From the NCBI GenBank assembly GCA_022360315.1, contig JAKSDA010000617.1, positions 22,022 through 86,021 of the forward strand: a DNA stretch of 64,000 nt, in the 5' to 3' direction. The stretch's first letter is position 1. Every line of letters begins with the position of its first letter. Below the pieces are notes generated by a model. The model was not told the origin of the DNA. It worked only from the letters and a program-made list of their open reading frames with translations, and did not search any database. Source of the stretch: Pseudomonadota bacterium (GTDB lineage Bacteria > Myxococcota_A > Polyangia > Haliangiales > Haliangiaceae). The position numbers and the translations under genes are program-made. This document shows, piece by piece, positions 1 through 10,756 of the stretch.

Positions 1-1
1 G

Positions 2-1951
2 CCCGACGACGTAGAGCGAGTCGCCGTTACCAATGTGACCCTCCTGATTACGGCTATTTCCGGCCTGGTAGCTGCTCCCCTCTTGGCCATGGCCGAGGAA
101 ACCATCTTGATTTTTAATGCATTGGGGGTTTTTGGTGGCTGCACTACCGGGTACTTCCTGGTCCGATACGGCTATCGCTGCCTCGGCGCGGCGTGGGCGC
201 TCTTTGTCATCAACGCGATGATCGTGCTCGCCATCCAGAGCGCCGGGGCCGGCGTCATCGAGTTTACCCACCTGTCGCCGATCAGCCTGCCATTTCTCTT
301 TTTTGGACCGAAGGACTCGCGCTTCTTGTACGGCTGCCTGATCATGGCCGTGTGCGGGGTCATCCTCGGCATGATCCCGTGGTCGTCCGAGCCCTGGCTG
401 ACCCTCGGCGAGTCGCAAAAAACCATTGTGCGCAATGTATTGATCCTGATCATTAGTTTTTTTGTGACCGGGGTACTGGTTTATTCGTTTACTGCCCGGG
501 GTCGCACGCTGGACAGCCTCAACAAGGCGCTCCTGGCCGCAGAGGCGGCAAACCAGGCCAAAAGCGAGTTTCTGGCCAATATGAGCCATGAATTGCGCAC
601 TCCGCTCAACGCCATTCTCGGCTACGCCCAGATCCTCGAACGCGAACCGACCCTGGCAGCAAAACACCGGGCTGCCAGTACGACCATCTACGAGAGTGGC
701 GAACACCTTCTGCAGCTGATCAACGATGTCCTCGACATCGCCAAGATGCGGGCCCACAAGCACAGCCTGGTTGCCAATGACTTTCGCTTTCGCAGATTTC
801 TGGACAGCATCGTATCGATGTTCGCCCTGCGGGCGCGGCAGAAACAACTCTCGTTTGTGTTTGAGGACGGCTCGAATCTACCCGCGGCCATCCGCGCCGA
901 CGAAAAGCGCCTCCGGCAGATTTTGCTCAACCTGCTCGGCAATGCCATCAAGTTCACCGATCACGGCAGCGTCACATTCACCGTGGAAGACTGTGACGGC
1001 AGGCTGCGCTTTCAGGTCGAAGACACCGGAATCGGCATCCCGGAAGAGCAACTCGCGACCATCTTTCGGCCGTTCGAGCAGATCGAGAGCAAGACCGTGT
1101 CGCGCGAGGGTACCGGGCTCGGGCTGTCCATCAGTAGTCAGCTGGTGGCGATGATGGGCAGTGAGCTCCACGTCAAGAGCGAACTCGGCAAAGGGACCAG
1201 ATTTTGGTTCGAAATTGTGCCGGAGATCGTATCTACCTGGCAAGAACCCGAGCTGCCGACCATGGCCATCGAAGGCTACAAAGGAGAGCGCAAAAAAGTG
1301 CTGGTTGTCGACGATAAGTCGCAAAATCGCCATCTGATCGTCACAATTCTCGAACCGCTCGGGTTCGATGTTGTGCAGGCAGAAGACGGCCACGAGGCGA
1401 TCGAGCGTGCCAGGCAGGACAGGCCCGACCTGATTCTCATGGATCTGGTCATGCCAAGACTCGACGGCTTTGAAGCGACCCGCCGTATTCGCAGAGTCGA
1501 GGCACTCGCGTCGACGCCGATCATCGCGGCCTCGGCCAGTATTCTCGACAATCACCAGACTCGTAGCATCGACGCCGGGTGTAACGATTTCATCGGCAAA
1601 CCCATCAAAATCGAGGTTTTGTTGGATCTCTTGGCCGAGCATCTCGATCTGCAATGGCGCCATCGAACCGTGGACAAGCGGCAAGCTGCTGCGCCGGCAA
1701 CTGTCGAGCCGCGCCAATCAGTCGACACCTCGCGACTGTCCGTGGAAACGCTCGGCGTTATTCACGAAGCTGCGAGCATCGGGGATATTCAGCGGATACT
1801 GAACGCGCTCGAAGAGGCCGGCGTCAGCGAGGCCGATTTGTCCCAGCCGGGCCAATCTACCGAGCTGGAAAGCGAATTGCTGCGGCTGGCCAGGAGATTT
1901 CAAGGCAGGAAGATCAAACAACTGATCGAGCCGCTTCTAAGCAGGGAGTAA
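2..1951 (+). CDS. Membrane hybrid sensor histidine kinase with C-terminal receiver (5' end outside window)
   Basis: The frame is open to the left edge of the window, so the gene very probably starts upstream; a GTG at 35 is only an internal option. The N-terminal 150 residues form about five hydrophobic segments, then comes a HisKA domain with MSHELRTPLN (phospho-acceptor His185 counted from the GTG), an HATPase domain (NAIKFT N-box, DTGIGIP G1, GTGLGLSIS G2) and a receiver domain starting KVLVVDD with phospho-acceptor Asp470 in LMDLVMP. A helical tail of about 80 residues follows. It should autophosphorylate on His and pass the phosphate to its own Asp at the inner membrane. The stimulus is unknown. 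The next kinase starts 2 bases after its stop, so the two are one transcription unit. Confidence 0.9.
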   Translation, partial: PDDVERVAVTNVTLLITAISGLVAAPLLAMAEETILIFNALGVFGGCTTGYFLVRYGYRCLGAAWALFVINAMIVLAIQSAGAGVIEFTHLSPISLPFLFFGPKDSRFLYGCLIMAVCGVILGMIPWSSEPWLTLGESQKTIVRNVLILIISFFVTGVLVYSFTARGRTLDSLNKALLAAEAANQAKSEFLANMSHELRTPLNAILGYAQILEREPTLAAKHRAASTTIYESGEHLLQLINDVLDIAKMRAHKHSLVANDFRFRRFLDSIVSMFALRARQKQLSFVFEDGSNLPAAIRADEKRLRQILLNLLGNAIKFTDHGSVTFTVEDCDGRLRFQVEDTGIGIPEEQLATIFRPFEQIESKTVSREGTGLGLSISSQLVAMMGSELHVKSELGKGTRFWFEIVPEIVSTWQEPELPTMAIEGYKGERKKVLVVDDKSQNRHLIVTILEPLGFDVVQAEDGHEAIERARQDRPDLILMDLVMPRLDGFEATRRIRRVEALASTPIIAASASILDNHQTRSIDAGCNDFIGKPIKIEVLLDLLAEHLDLQWRHRTVDKRQAAAPATVEPRQSVDTSRLSVETLGVIHEAASIGDIQRILNALEEAGVSEADLSQPGQSTELESELLRLARRFQGRKIKQLIEPLLSRE

Positions 1952-1953
1952 CA

Positions 1954-3033
1954 ATGCATCACAGCGAACTTCGAGGCAATACTGTGCTCGTTGTGGATGA
2001 CAGACCTGAAAGCCTGAGCTTTCTATTCGACCTTTTGAGCTCATATGGCTTCAAAGTACTGGCCGCATCCGACGGCGAAGAAGCATTGGAGCAGGTAACC
2101 AACGTCCATCCCGATCTCATCCTGCTCGACGTGATCATGCCGGGAATCGACGGCTTCGAGACCTGTCGCCGTCTCAAGGCCAATGCCGATACCAAAGATA
2201 TTCCCGTGATCTTCATGACTGCTTTGACGAGCCCCAATGAAAAACTCGTCGGCTTCGACGTCGGCGGCGTCGATTACGTGACCAAACCGATCAATCAAGA
2301 GGAGCTCATGGCCCGGGTCAGTGCCCAGGTATCGATGCGGCAGCTCCACAACAAGCTCAAGGAACGCAATGAGGAATTGAGCGAGTTTTCCCGCATGGTT
2401 GCCCACGATCTGAGAGATCCGCTGACATCCGTTTTGGGCTTTGCCGAGCTGCTCCTCGCACGGTCACAGGAGAGCGACGATGAGGAGAGAAGTAGCCTGC
2501 AAAAGGTGGTTCGCTCGGCCCTTCGCATGCAAGAGACAATCGATGCGCTGCTCCTCCTGGCCAATGTTTCGCGGCAGGCCATCGAGCTCAAGCCAATCGA
2601 TGCGGCAAAGGTGGTCACCAAAGTCCTCGATGAACTCGCTCCAGTTGTACATGACCAGGGTGGCACCATCTCACAACAAGACACGTGGCCCATGGCAATG
2701 GGTCACGAGCCATGGGTGGAGCAGGTCTGGCTGAACTATATAGCCAATGGATTGAAGTACGGTGGCGACCCGCCATTGCTCGAGCTCGGCGCTGACCCCG
2801 ACGACAGAGGCATGGTGCGTTATTGGATCCGGGATAATGGCTCGGGCATCCCCGATTCGGCACAAAACAAGATATTTCAGCCCTTCGTCCGGCTCGATAC
2901 CACCAGGGCAGAGGGACACGGCCTGGGGCTTTCGATCGTCAAGCGCATCGTACACCGGCTGGGTGGCGAGGTCGGCGTCCGCGTCCTCGATACCGGGAGC
3001 GAGTTCTTCTTCACCCTGCAGGCGATTAAATAA
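1954..3033 (+). CDS. Soluble response-regulator/histidine kinase (REC-HisKA-HATPase)
   Basis: Starts with an ATG two bases after the upstream kinase stop, which indicates translational coupling. Residues 1-125 are a receiver domain (VLVVDDRPE, phospho-acceptor Asp59 in LLDVIMPGIDG, Lys of TKPINQEE). Residues 140-210 are a HisKA domain (MVAHDLRDPL, His151) and residues 245-355 an HATPase domain (NGLKYGG, DNGSGIP, GHGLGLSIVKRI). No membrane segment and no output domain are visible. The REC-first order and coupling suggest that it accepts phosphate from the upstream hybrid kinase and relays it to another regulator; that direction is inference. Similar REC-HK proteins are common in cyanobacteria and myxobacteria. 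Confidence 0.9.
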   Translation: MHHSELRGNTVLVVDDRPESLSFLFDLLSSYGFKVLAASDGEEALEQVTNVHPDLILLDVIMPGIDGFETCRRLKANADTKDIPVIFMTALTSPNEKLVGFDVGGVDYVTKPINQEELMARVSAQVSMRQLHNKLKERNEELSEFSRMVAHDLRDPLTSVLGFAELLLARSQESDDEERSSLQKVVRSALRMQETIDALLLLANVSRQAIELKPIDAAKVVTKVLDELAPVVHDQGGTISQQDTWPMAMGHEPWVEQVWLNYIANGLKYGGDPPLLELGADPDDRGMVRYWIRDNGSGIPDSAQNKIFQPFVRLDTTRAEGHGLGLSIVKRIVHRLGGEVGVRVLDTGSEFFFTLQAIK

Positions 3034-3095
3034 ATGTGCATTTTTCGTGTTATCTAGGACACGAACAATTATAATGGTGTTGATCTCATACATTG

Positions 3096-3122
3096 GCGAG
3101 GTCTGAGAGGTTCTGACCTCGC
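3096..3122 (+). terminator. Hairpin downstream of the two-kinase unit
   Basis: Perfect 8-bp stem GCGAGGTC/GACCTCGC with an 11-base loop, about 60 bases after the kinase stop and 85 before the next start. There is no T-run after it, so it may be a weak terminator or a regulatory stem for the monooxygenase gene rather than a classical intrinsic terminator. Confidence 0.35.
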
Positions 3123-3207
3123 ATGTATCTGACCTCATGGAGCATCGAACTCACGTATACGGGCGCCGGTAGCAGGGCGTGCATTTTCTGGCCCGACGAG
3201 GAACACC

Positions 3208-4437
3208 ATGACTAGAGCCAACGATCGGTCAATTCCAACTCCCGAGGAACTCGTCAAGCGAGCTCGCGAACTCGTGCCAAACCTCATCGAGCGGGCCGGG
3301 CGATGTGAGGACGAGCGTCGAGTGCCTGCTGAATCGGTAGAAGAGATGAAGGCAGCGGGCCTCTACAAGATCCTCCAGCCCAGGCGGTTTGGGGGGTACG
3401 AGATGGATCTAGGCGTCTACATCGACATCGCGTACGAGCTCGGTCGAGGTTGTTGTTCTACCGCGTGGGTATACGAAAACAACGCCTTTCACAATCTCCT
3501 GGTCTCGTACTTTTCCGAGCAGGCCCAGCGCGAGCTATGGGTCGAGCGCAGCGTGGATACGAGCGTTTCGACCGGGTGGGCACCTCGCGAGGGATTCGCG
3601 GTCAAAGTCGAAGGCGGATACGTCGTCAACGGCCAGTGGGGTGCGGCGAGTGGCGCATACAACTGTGCTGCTGACCTTCTTCAGGTACCGGTCGTGGATC
3701 CGGACCAGGGTGCATTTATCGAGATGCGCCTCTTTCTGTTGTTTCGCGATGCGGACGAGTACGAGATTCTGGACACCTGGCACGCATCTGGCCTCAAGGG
3801 CACCGGGAGTCACGACATCAAGGTCGCCGAGCAGTTCATTCCCGCCCATCGAACCATTGCCTGGAGTGACGTGAACCGTCAGCCGACCGAGAACGAGGTG
3901 TTTCTCCAGGGCGCCGGCGTGCACGACTCGGCGTGGTACTACGTGCCCGCTCTGGACTGGATGCACTGGACGATCACGCCAGCTCTGGCCGGGGCGGCGT
4001 GGACAGCGATCGAAGCGAGCGTCGAGCGGTATCAGACCCGCACCAATCTATTCCAGCAGCGGCTTGCCGATACCCAATCGGTGCAGCTCCGTCTGGCCGA
4101 TGCCGCGGCTCGAGTTGAACACAGCATTTTGTCGGTCAAGAACGACGTCGCGGAATGCAGCAAATTCGCCAATGCGCGCCAGACGCCGCCCCGTCTTACT
4201 CGGGCCAGATGGCGGCGCAACTCGGCCTTCCAGGCGATCATGCTCAACGAAGCGATGAGCAGCCTGCGCTATCGGGATGGATTCAACGGCAACTTCCTCC
4301 ATCAGACTCTGCAGCGCGCTCACCGCGACATTGCGGCGGGTGCCGCCCATGTCGGCACGGATTGGGATCTTATGGGCGGGACCTACGGCCGAACTCTGCT
4401 CGGCGTGGAAGATCCGAGCGATCCCCTGGCGGTGTAG
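3208..4437 (+). CDS. Flavin-dependent monooxygenase, oxygenase component (acyl-CoA dehydrogenase fold, HsaA/HpaH type)
   Basis: 409 residues, the normal length for group D two-component monooxygenases. The N-terminal helical region (RVPAESVEEMKAAGLYKILQ, then RRFGGYE), the central beta region with VSTGWAPREG and VNGQWGAASGAYNCA, and a C-terminal helical domain all match the HsaA / p-hydroxyphenylacetate 3-hydroxylase C2 pattern rather than true acyl-CoA dehydrogenases. Such enzymes use reduced flavin supplied by a separate reductase to hydroxylate phenolic or steroid-derived substrates. No reductase gene is adjacent, so the partner and substrate are unknown. ATG at 3208 follows a GAGGAA ribosome site. 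It is convergent with the sigma-54 activator gene. Confidence 0.8.
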   Translation: MTRANDRSIPTPEELVKRARELVPNLIERAGRCEDERRVPAESVEEMKAAGLYKILQPRRFGGYEMDLGVYIDIAYELGRGCCSTAWVYENNAFHNLLVSYFSEQAQRELWVERSVDTSVSTGWAPREGFAVKVEGGYVVNGQWGAASGAYNCAADLLQVPVVDPDQGAFIEMRLFLLFRDADEYEILDTWHASGLKGTGSHDIKVAEQFIPAHRTIAWSDVNRQPTENEVFLQGAGVHDSAWYYVPALDWMHWTITPALAGAAWTAIEASVERYQTRTNLFQQRLADTQSVQLRLADAAARVEHSILSVKNDVAECSKFANARQTPPRLTRARWRRNSAFQAIMLNEAMSSLRYRDGFNGNFLHQTLQRAHRDIAAGAAHVGTDWDLMGGTYGRTLLGVEDPSDPLAV

Positions 4438-4440
4438 TTC

Positions 4441-4553
4441 TCCACGCGATCCGGTGGCAACGAGCCAACGGGATCGTGTGCGGTCCCGGTCGGCTGGGCC
4501 GCTTGCCTCGCAACAGAAACGCCTTACTTGACCGGCGAGGAAGGCGTTTCTGC
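4441..4553. repeat. Shortened copy (C) of the multi-hairpin repeat element
   Basis: Contains a GATC-centred stem around 4447-4484 (CGATCCGGTGG against CCAACGGGATCG), a GGTCGGCTGGGCCG segment and the string CCTCGCAACAGAAAC, then a perfect terminal stem. The same order and several identical strings occur in the copies at 56714-56886 and 59794-59967; the middle part with the T-rich stretch is missing here. It lies between two convergent genes. Confidence 0.55.
4514..4552. terminator. Bidirectional hairpin at the convergent gene junction
   Basis: Perfect 12-bp stem CAGAAACGCCTT/AAGGCGTTTCTG with a 15-base loop. It lies 76 bases after the monooxygenase stop and overlaps the last codons and stop (4524-4526) of the minus-strand sigma-54 activator. 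Position and stability suggest a shared terminator, although the U-tract is poor on both strands. Confidence 0.5.
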
Positions 4554-5861
4554 TTCGAGCTGGCGTGTCCGGCGACGTACGGTCGAGCGGTCGATATCGA
4601 GAATCTTGGCCGCTTGACTGTAGTTGCCATCGGCGTGAGCCATGACGCGAGCGATGTACCAGTCGTTCACAGTCTGCAGGGTGGCGTTGCACGAGGCGAT
4701 GGCTGGCGGCAATGGCGAAGAATCGCGCTGGTCGCGATCGCGTCGCGCGGCGTAGTCTTTGAGGCCGGGCGGCAATCCGAGCAGCAGATTGCGCAGCGCG
4801 TTTTGCAACTCGCGCACATTGCCGGGCCACGAATAGCTGCGCGCCTGTGACGAGCGGAGCCAGGTTTCGAGCCGTTCGATCACGTCGATGCCCTGGCCGT
4901 ATGAGGCGATGAAGCTCTTGCCGATCTCGAGAATATCCTCGGGGCGATCGCGCAGGGGTGGAATACGGATGATATTGCCGGCCAGGCGCTCGAACAGGTC
5001 GCGGCGGAACGAGCGTTTCTCGACCAGAGCTTCGAGATCTTTGTGGGTCGCGGCCACGTACCTCACGTCCACGGTTTCGGCCCGGTCCGAGCCGAGTGGG
5101 AACACTTCATTGCTCTCGATCACCCGGAGCAACTTGACCTGGGTGGTGGTCGGCAAGTCGCCGACTTCGTCGAGAAAGAAGCAGCCGTGGTCGGAACTGC
5201 GAAGGCGGCCAACCCGGGCCTCGGATGCACCGGTAAATGCGCCCTTGACATGGCCAAAGAGCTCGCTTTCAACCAGGGTCTCGGGCAGAGCGGCAGCATT
5301 GATCGCGGCAGTCGGCGCTGGACTGCCGTCCATGGGACCGGGCGTGGCGGCCTGGATGGCCTGGGCAAAGGACTCCTTGCCGGTCCCGGTCTCGCCCAGG
5401 ATGAGGACATCGTGGTCTCGGATCACGCGCTCGAGATCGAGCGCGTGGCGCAGTGAATCGCCAAAGCACGCGGCCCAGGCCTCTCGCCGGGCTCGCTGAA
5501 GCAAGGCCGAGGAACCGCGAATTCCGGCCAGCTTGCGGTAGCAGCGGCCGGCCGCTGCCACGACGCGCAAATAATCGCCGCGCGAGCGGGGCAACCGCGC
5601 GGCTACAGCACGGGGCAAAATCGAGACCGGAAAGATCTGATCCGGGGTGGCGTGAGATTGGCAAGCCCGGTAATGACCGACCGAAAGGATGAGCAGCTTG
5701 GCCTGCTCGACCTGCCCTGCGCCGAGCAAATGACGCATTGCCGTGGCCACCCGCAACGAGAGCAAGGCCTCTTTGGCACGGCGACTCATCTCGGCAGCGA
5801 TGTCGAAGGGATTGCCGAGAAAACCCTCGATGATGTGCACAACCTTGTCGAGCATGGCCAT
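4524..5861 (-). CDS. Sigma-54-dependent transcriptional activator (AAA+ and Fis-type HTH)
   Basis: 445 residues. Residues 1-130 are a helical sensor region of no recognised type (not a receiver, GAF or FHA domain). The AAA+ core has Walker A GETGTGKE (156-163), the sigma-54 contact loop GAFTGA (208-213), Walker B CFFLDEVGDL and the FRRDLFERL arginine region near 290; WPGNVREL follows at 345-352. The C-terminus (about 396-436) is a Fis-like helix-turn-helix (NYSQAAKILDIDRSTVRRR). It should bind an upstream enhancer and open sigma-54 promoters by ATP hydrolysis. It is convergent with the flavin monooxygenase, which is a possible but unproven target. Confidence 0.88.
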   Translation of the reverse strand: MAMLDKVVHIIEGFLGNPFDIAAEMSRRAKEALLSLRVATAMRHLLGAGQVEQAKLLILSVGHYRACQSHATPDQIFPVSILPRAVAARLPRSRGDYLRVVAAAGRCYRKLAGIRGSSALLQRARREAWAACFGDSLRHALDLERVIRDHDVLILGETGTGKESFAQAIQAATPGPMDGSPAPTAAINAAALPETLVESELFGHVKGAFTGASEARVGRLRSSDHGCFFLDEVGDLPTTTQVKLLRVIESNEVFPLGSDRAETVDVRYVAATHKDLEALVEKRSFRRDLFERLAGNIIRIPPLRDRPEDILEIGKSFIASYGQGIDVIERLETWLRSSQARSYSWPGNVRELQNALRNLLLGLPPGLKDYAARRDRDQRDSSPLPPAIASCNATLQTVNDWYIARVMAHADGNYSQAAKILDIDRSTVRRRTRQLEAETPSSPVK

Positions 5862-6058
5862 GGCGATGCCTCAATGCATTTGCAGCATCATACACCAGAT
5901 GCTGGCAGGCACCGGTGCAAACTGCCACAACGCAAATTTGAGCCGATTAAACCCGTGATGGTATCCGTTTGGAAACACGAGAGATAAGTCGTTCCGTGGA
6001 TCTGGTACGCCTTTCGCTATGGAGGTGTCTCGAAGGTCACAACAACAAGGAGGACAAC

Positions 6059-6685
6059 ATGTTGATCGTTTATCTGGTCGCGCTGGCCCTGGGCGGCACA
6101 GTCGTCGCCGCCTCGATTCTCTTTGGCGGTGATACCGAGAGCGATGTCGGCGTCGATGTCGATGTGGACGCAGATGTCGATACAGATCTGGTCGGAGACG
6201 GAGTCGGGGAACTCGAGGCGGACGCAGGCGCCGATGCCGACAGTGACACCGGCGTCTCCACAATGGACGGATTCCTGGCTTGGCTGCCAGTGACGTCACT
6301 TCGGTTTTGGACCTTCTTTTTGGCCTTCTTCGGGCTGACTGGAACGGTTCTCACGGCATTCGGCTTGCTGTCGAGTACAGCGGTCACCGCTGCTATTTCC
6401 GTCGGTATCGGTTATCTGGCCGGGACGGGCATGATAGCCGCGCTGCGCTACCTGAGCCGCAATCAGATCGGCAGCACGGTGTCGGAGCACGACTACGTGG
6501 GGGCCAATGGCACGGTCATGTTGCCGGTGGCCAGGGCCCAGCTGGGCACGATCCGCATCGAGATGAAAGGCCGCACGGTCGAACTCCTGGCCAGGACTGA
6601 CGACGATCGCCCGCTCGACGCCGGTGATCCCGTCATGGTGTACAGCACCGCCAACGATCACGTTTTGGTAACTCGCGCCGGGTAG
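6059..6685 (+). CDS. YqiJ/NfeD-like inner membrane protein with acidic linker and OB-fold tail
   Basis: 208 residues from the ATG at 6059, chosen because AAGGAGG lies just upstream; the frame continues further 5' without a site. One N-terminal membrane helix is followed by a strongly acidic low-complexity stretch of alternating Asp and Val (residues 23-62), two further hydrophobic segments (about 75-125) and a C-terminal domain with GANGTVMLPVARAQLGTIRIE that resembles the OB fold of YqiJ/NfeD proteins. Such proteins accompany flotillins in membrane microdomains, and flotillin genes follow directly. In Escherichia coli the equivalent pair is yqiJ-yqiK. The acidic linker is unusual and could bind cations. 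Confidence 0.75.
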   Translation: MLIVYLVALALGGTVVAASILFGGDTESDVGVDVDVDADVDTDLVGDGVGELEADAGADADSDTGVSTMDGFLAWLPVTSLRFWTFFLAFFGLTGTVLTAFGLLSSTAVTAAISVGIGYLAGTGMIAALRYLSRNQIGSTVSEHDYVGANGTVMLPVARAQLGTIRIEMKGRTVELLARTDDDRPLDAGDPVMVYSTANDHVLVTRAG

Positions 6686-6708
6686 GCGTGTTTTGACAAG
6701 GAGGAATC

Positions 6709-8638
<1,930 letters not shown>

Positions 8639-8719
8639 TCATTCGATCATCGGTCGGGTCAGCCGGCCCGGTTGTGACGCCGCTGTTTTGCCATTGCTGT
8701 GCTCAGGCCGTAGCATGGA

Positions 8720-10738
8720 ATGGTGATCTCTGTCCGCACTTCGGTCTCGACGCTTCTGGCGGTCGCATGTGGTCTGAGCCGGGCATACGCCGGTGGCCAA
8801 GCAGCTGGCGATCGGGTCTACGTGGCCGCGGGTAGCCATTACTCGTATGTTGCGGTCGAGGCGCCATTGCCCGCGCGACAGCTCGGTCCGATCGCATTGG
8901 CGGGATTGCGCTCGCTGCGCGATCCCGCGGTGATTGTCCCATCGGTGACCGGCCAGTTGCGCAATGACCAGCCCGGTTCCGGCGGCGGAGCCGAGCCGTC
9001 TCGATCGGCAATTCCACTGCAATGGCCGTCCCGCCCTCTGGTCGGACGCGCTGGCAACGCTCCGTTCGGGGCCATGGACAAGCAGGGCAGCTGCAGGTGC
9101 GAAACCGCGGTGGGCGATACCCGGCTGCATCGAGTTGCCGCGCTCTACGTCACCCGATCGTTTGCGATCGGCGATGAGATCGCGTCGCTGCGCATGCTGC
9201 GTCTGCGGGCGCGTTACCGCGATGGCCTGGTCGCATACATCAACGGCCGCGAGGTCGCCCGGCGCAACTTCGATCAAGCCAGAGGTCCCATGGACGTCGC
9301 GCGCCGGCCTCGCGGCCCGGAATGGGAGACATTCCACATTGCCGTGGTGCCCGGAATGCTCCACCGCGGTGACAACCTTCTCGCTGTCGAGGTGCATCCT
9401 TCGGGCAACCGCCTGGCCCCGCATCTCGATGTCGAGCTCACCTCGAGCCAACGGGGGCGCATCGTCCGCGGGCCGATGGTGCAGCGGGTGACGGCGAACT
9501 CTGCGGTCATGGTTTTCGAGACCGACTTGCCGGTCGCTGGCGCGGTCGAGTACGGACCGACCGCCGAACTCGGGCTGGTCGCTCGTTCGGCCGGGGGTGG
9601 ATTGGCCATGCGCCACGTGGTCGAGCTGCACGGGCTGCCGGCCGGCCAGGCGGTGTATTATCGCGTTGTCACCGACGCCGGCACTCGCCGCCAAACGACC
9701 ATCCGGCAGACCATCCGAGCGGCGCTCCAGCCAGTCATCGGGCCAGCCCCACAGCCGCCCCGCACGGGCCCGGTTCCGCACAACCCCGGTCCGGATCGCG
9801 CGGAGCGCACCGGGTTGCACGCTGCGCTGGACCGGGCAGGCCGCGGCCCCGAAACCACCGGTCCACCCGCTCTCCAGGGTCGTGTATTTCACACCGCGCC
9901 AGCGCCTGGAGATGTCATCCGCTTTGCAGTGTATGGCGACGTCCGGGGTGGCCATCGCACCCACGGCGCACTCGTTGCATCCATCGTCAACGAGGCACCG
10001 GACTTTGTCGTGGTCACCGGCGACCTGGTTTTGCGCGGTACCGACGAGGGCGACTGGCAGCGGTTTTTCGCGATCACAGGCCAACTTCTCGCCACAATTC
10101 CGTACTATCCTGTTGCTGGCAATCACGATATGGGCCGAAGTGGCGACCAGCGCCGCCGCATGAACGAGATCTTCGAGCTGTGGCCCGGGCCCGAAAATCG
10201 GCCAAGCTGGGGGCACTGGTATTCATTCGACGTCGGTGACGTGCATTTCGTGATGCTCGATTCAAACGCCTATCAATATCACGAGCAGCTCGTATGGCTC
10301 GAACAAGACCTCCGCGCTGCCCGCGAACGCGGCGTGCGGGCCATCTTTGCCGCGGTTCACCACGGTCCCTACTCGCGCGGCCTTCATCGCGGTCATCAGT
10401 ATGCGGCCGAAACCTATGCGCCGGTTTTGGCGCGTTACGGAACCACTCTGACGTTTTCCGGGCACGATCACCTGTATCAGCGCGGTGAGGTGGACGGTTT
10501 TGCGTATATCGTCTCGGGCGGCGGCGGCGCACCGCTGTACAGCGTTCGCTGCGGGGTTGGGCGCAAGCGGCGCTGCAAGATCGATGACGGCATGCAATAC
10601 GTGGCCAGCGAACATCACTACGTGATGATCACTGTGTACCCCGGGCATATGCAGGTCTGTCCAAAACGGGTCGACGGCGCACCGCTGGAGGAGTGCATCA
10701 CCTATCGCCTGTCCGGCAACGGGCGACCGAGCCGCTGA
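8720..10738 (+). CDS. Secreted metallophosphatase with purple-acid-phosphatase-like N-terminal domain
   Basis: 672 residues with an N-terminal signal-like segment (about 1-25, ending SRAYAGG). Residues about 150-240 form a beta-rich region and about 250-340 an Fn3-like domain (VTANSAVMVFETD, HGLPAGQAVYYRV) typical of purple acid phosphatases. The C-terminal metallophosphatase domain (about 395-660) has the metal-binding blocks GDVRGGH, VVTGDLV, AGNHD, HHGPYS and SGHDHLYQR. It should hydrolyse phosphate esters outside the cytoplasm using two metal ions. The linker at 350-390 is Pro/Arg-rich. The ATG at 8720 opens 81 bases after the flotillin stop. Confidence 0.85.
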   Translation: MVISVRTSVSTLLAVACGLSRAYAGGQAAGDRVYVAAGSHYSYVAVEAPLPARQLGPIALAGLRSLRDPAVIVPSVTGQLRNDQPGSGGGAEPSRSAIPLQWPSRPLVGRAGNAPFGAMDKQGSCRCETAVGDTRLHRVAALYVTRSFAIGDEIASLRMLRLRARYRDGLVAYINGREVARRNFDQARGPMDVARRPRGPEWETFHIAVVPGMLHRGDNLLAVEVHPSGNRLAPHLDVELTSSQRGRIVRGPMVQRVTANSAVMVFETDLPVAGAVEYGPTAELGLVARSAGGGLAMRHVVELHGLPAGQAVYYRVVTDAGTRRQTTIRQTIRAALQPVIGPAPQPPRTGPVPHNPGPDRAERTGLHAALDRAGRGPETTGPPALQGRVFHTAPAPGDVIRFAVYGDVRGGHRTHGALVASIVNEAPDFVVVTGDLVLRGTDEGDWQRFFAITGQLLATIPYYPVAGNHDMGRSGDQRRRMNEIFELWPGPENRPSWGHWYSFDVGDVHFVMLDSNAYQYHEQLVWLEQDLRAARERGVRAIFAAVHHGPYSRGLHRGHQYAAETYAPVLARYGTTLTFSGHDHLYQRGEVDGFAYIVSGGGGAPLYSVRCGVGRKRRCKIDDGMQYVASEHHYVMITVYPGHMQVCPKRVDGAPLEECITYRLSGNGRPSR

Positions 10739-10756
10739 TCGAGCTGGCGGCAGGAT

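Noticed and set aside
878..1717. Long minus-strand open frame inside the hybrid kinase
   Set aside because: It is antisense to a gene with clear HisKA, HATPase and receiver motifs; no domain pattern of its own.
3208..4437. Ordinary acyl-CoA dehydrogenase
   Set aside because: Lacks the TEPGTGSD-type FAD/substrate motif and instead matches flavin-dependent monooxygenases.
8639..10216. 525-codon minus-strand frame opposite the metallophosphatase
   Set aside because: Long only because high-GC DNA has few stops; the plus strand carries all metallophosphatase motifs and a signal peptide.
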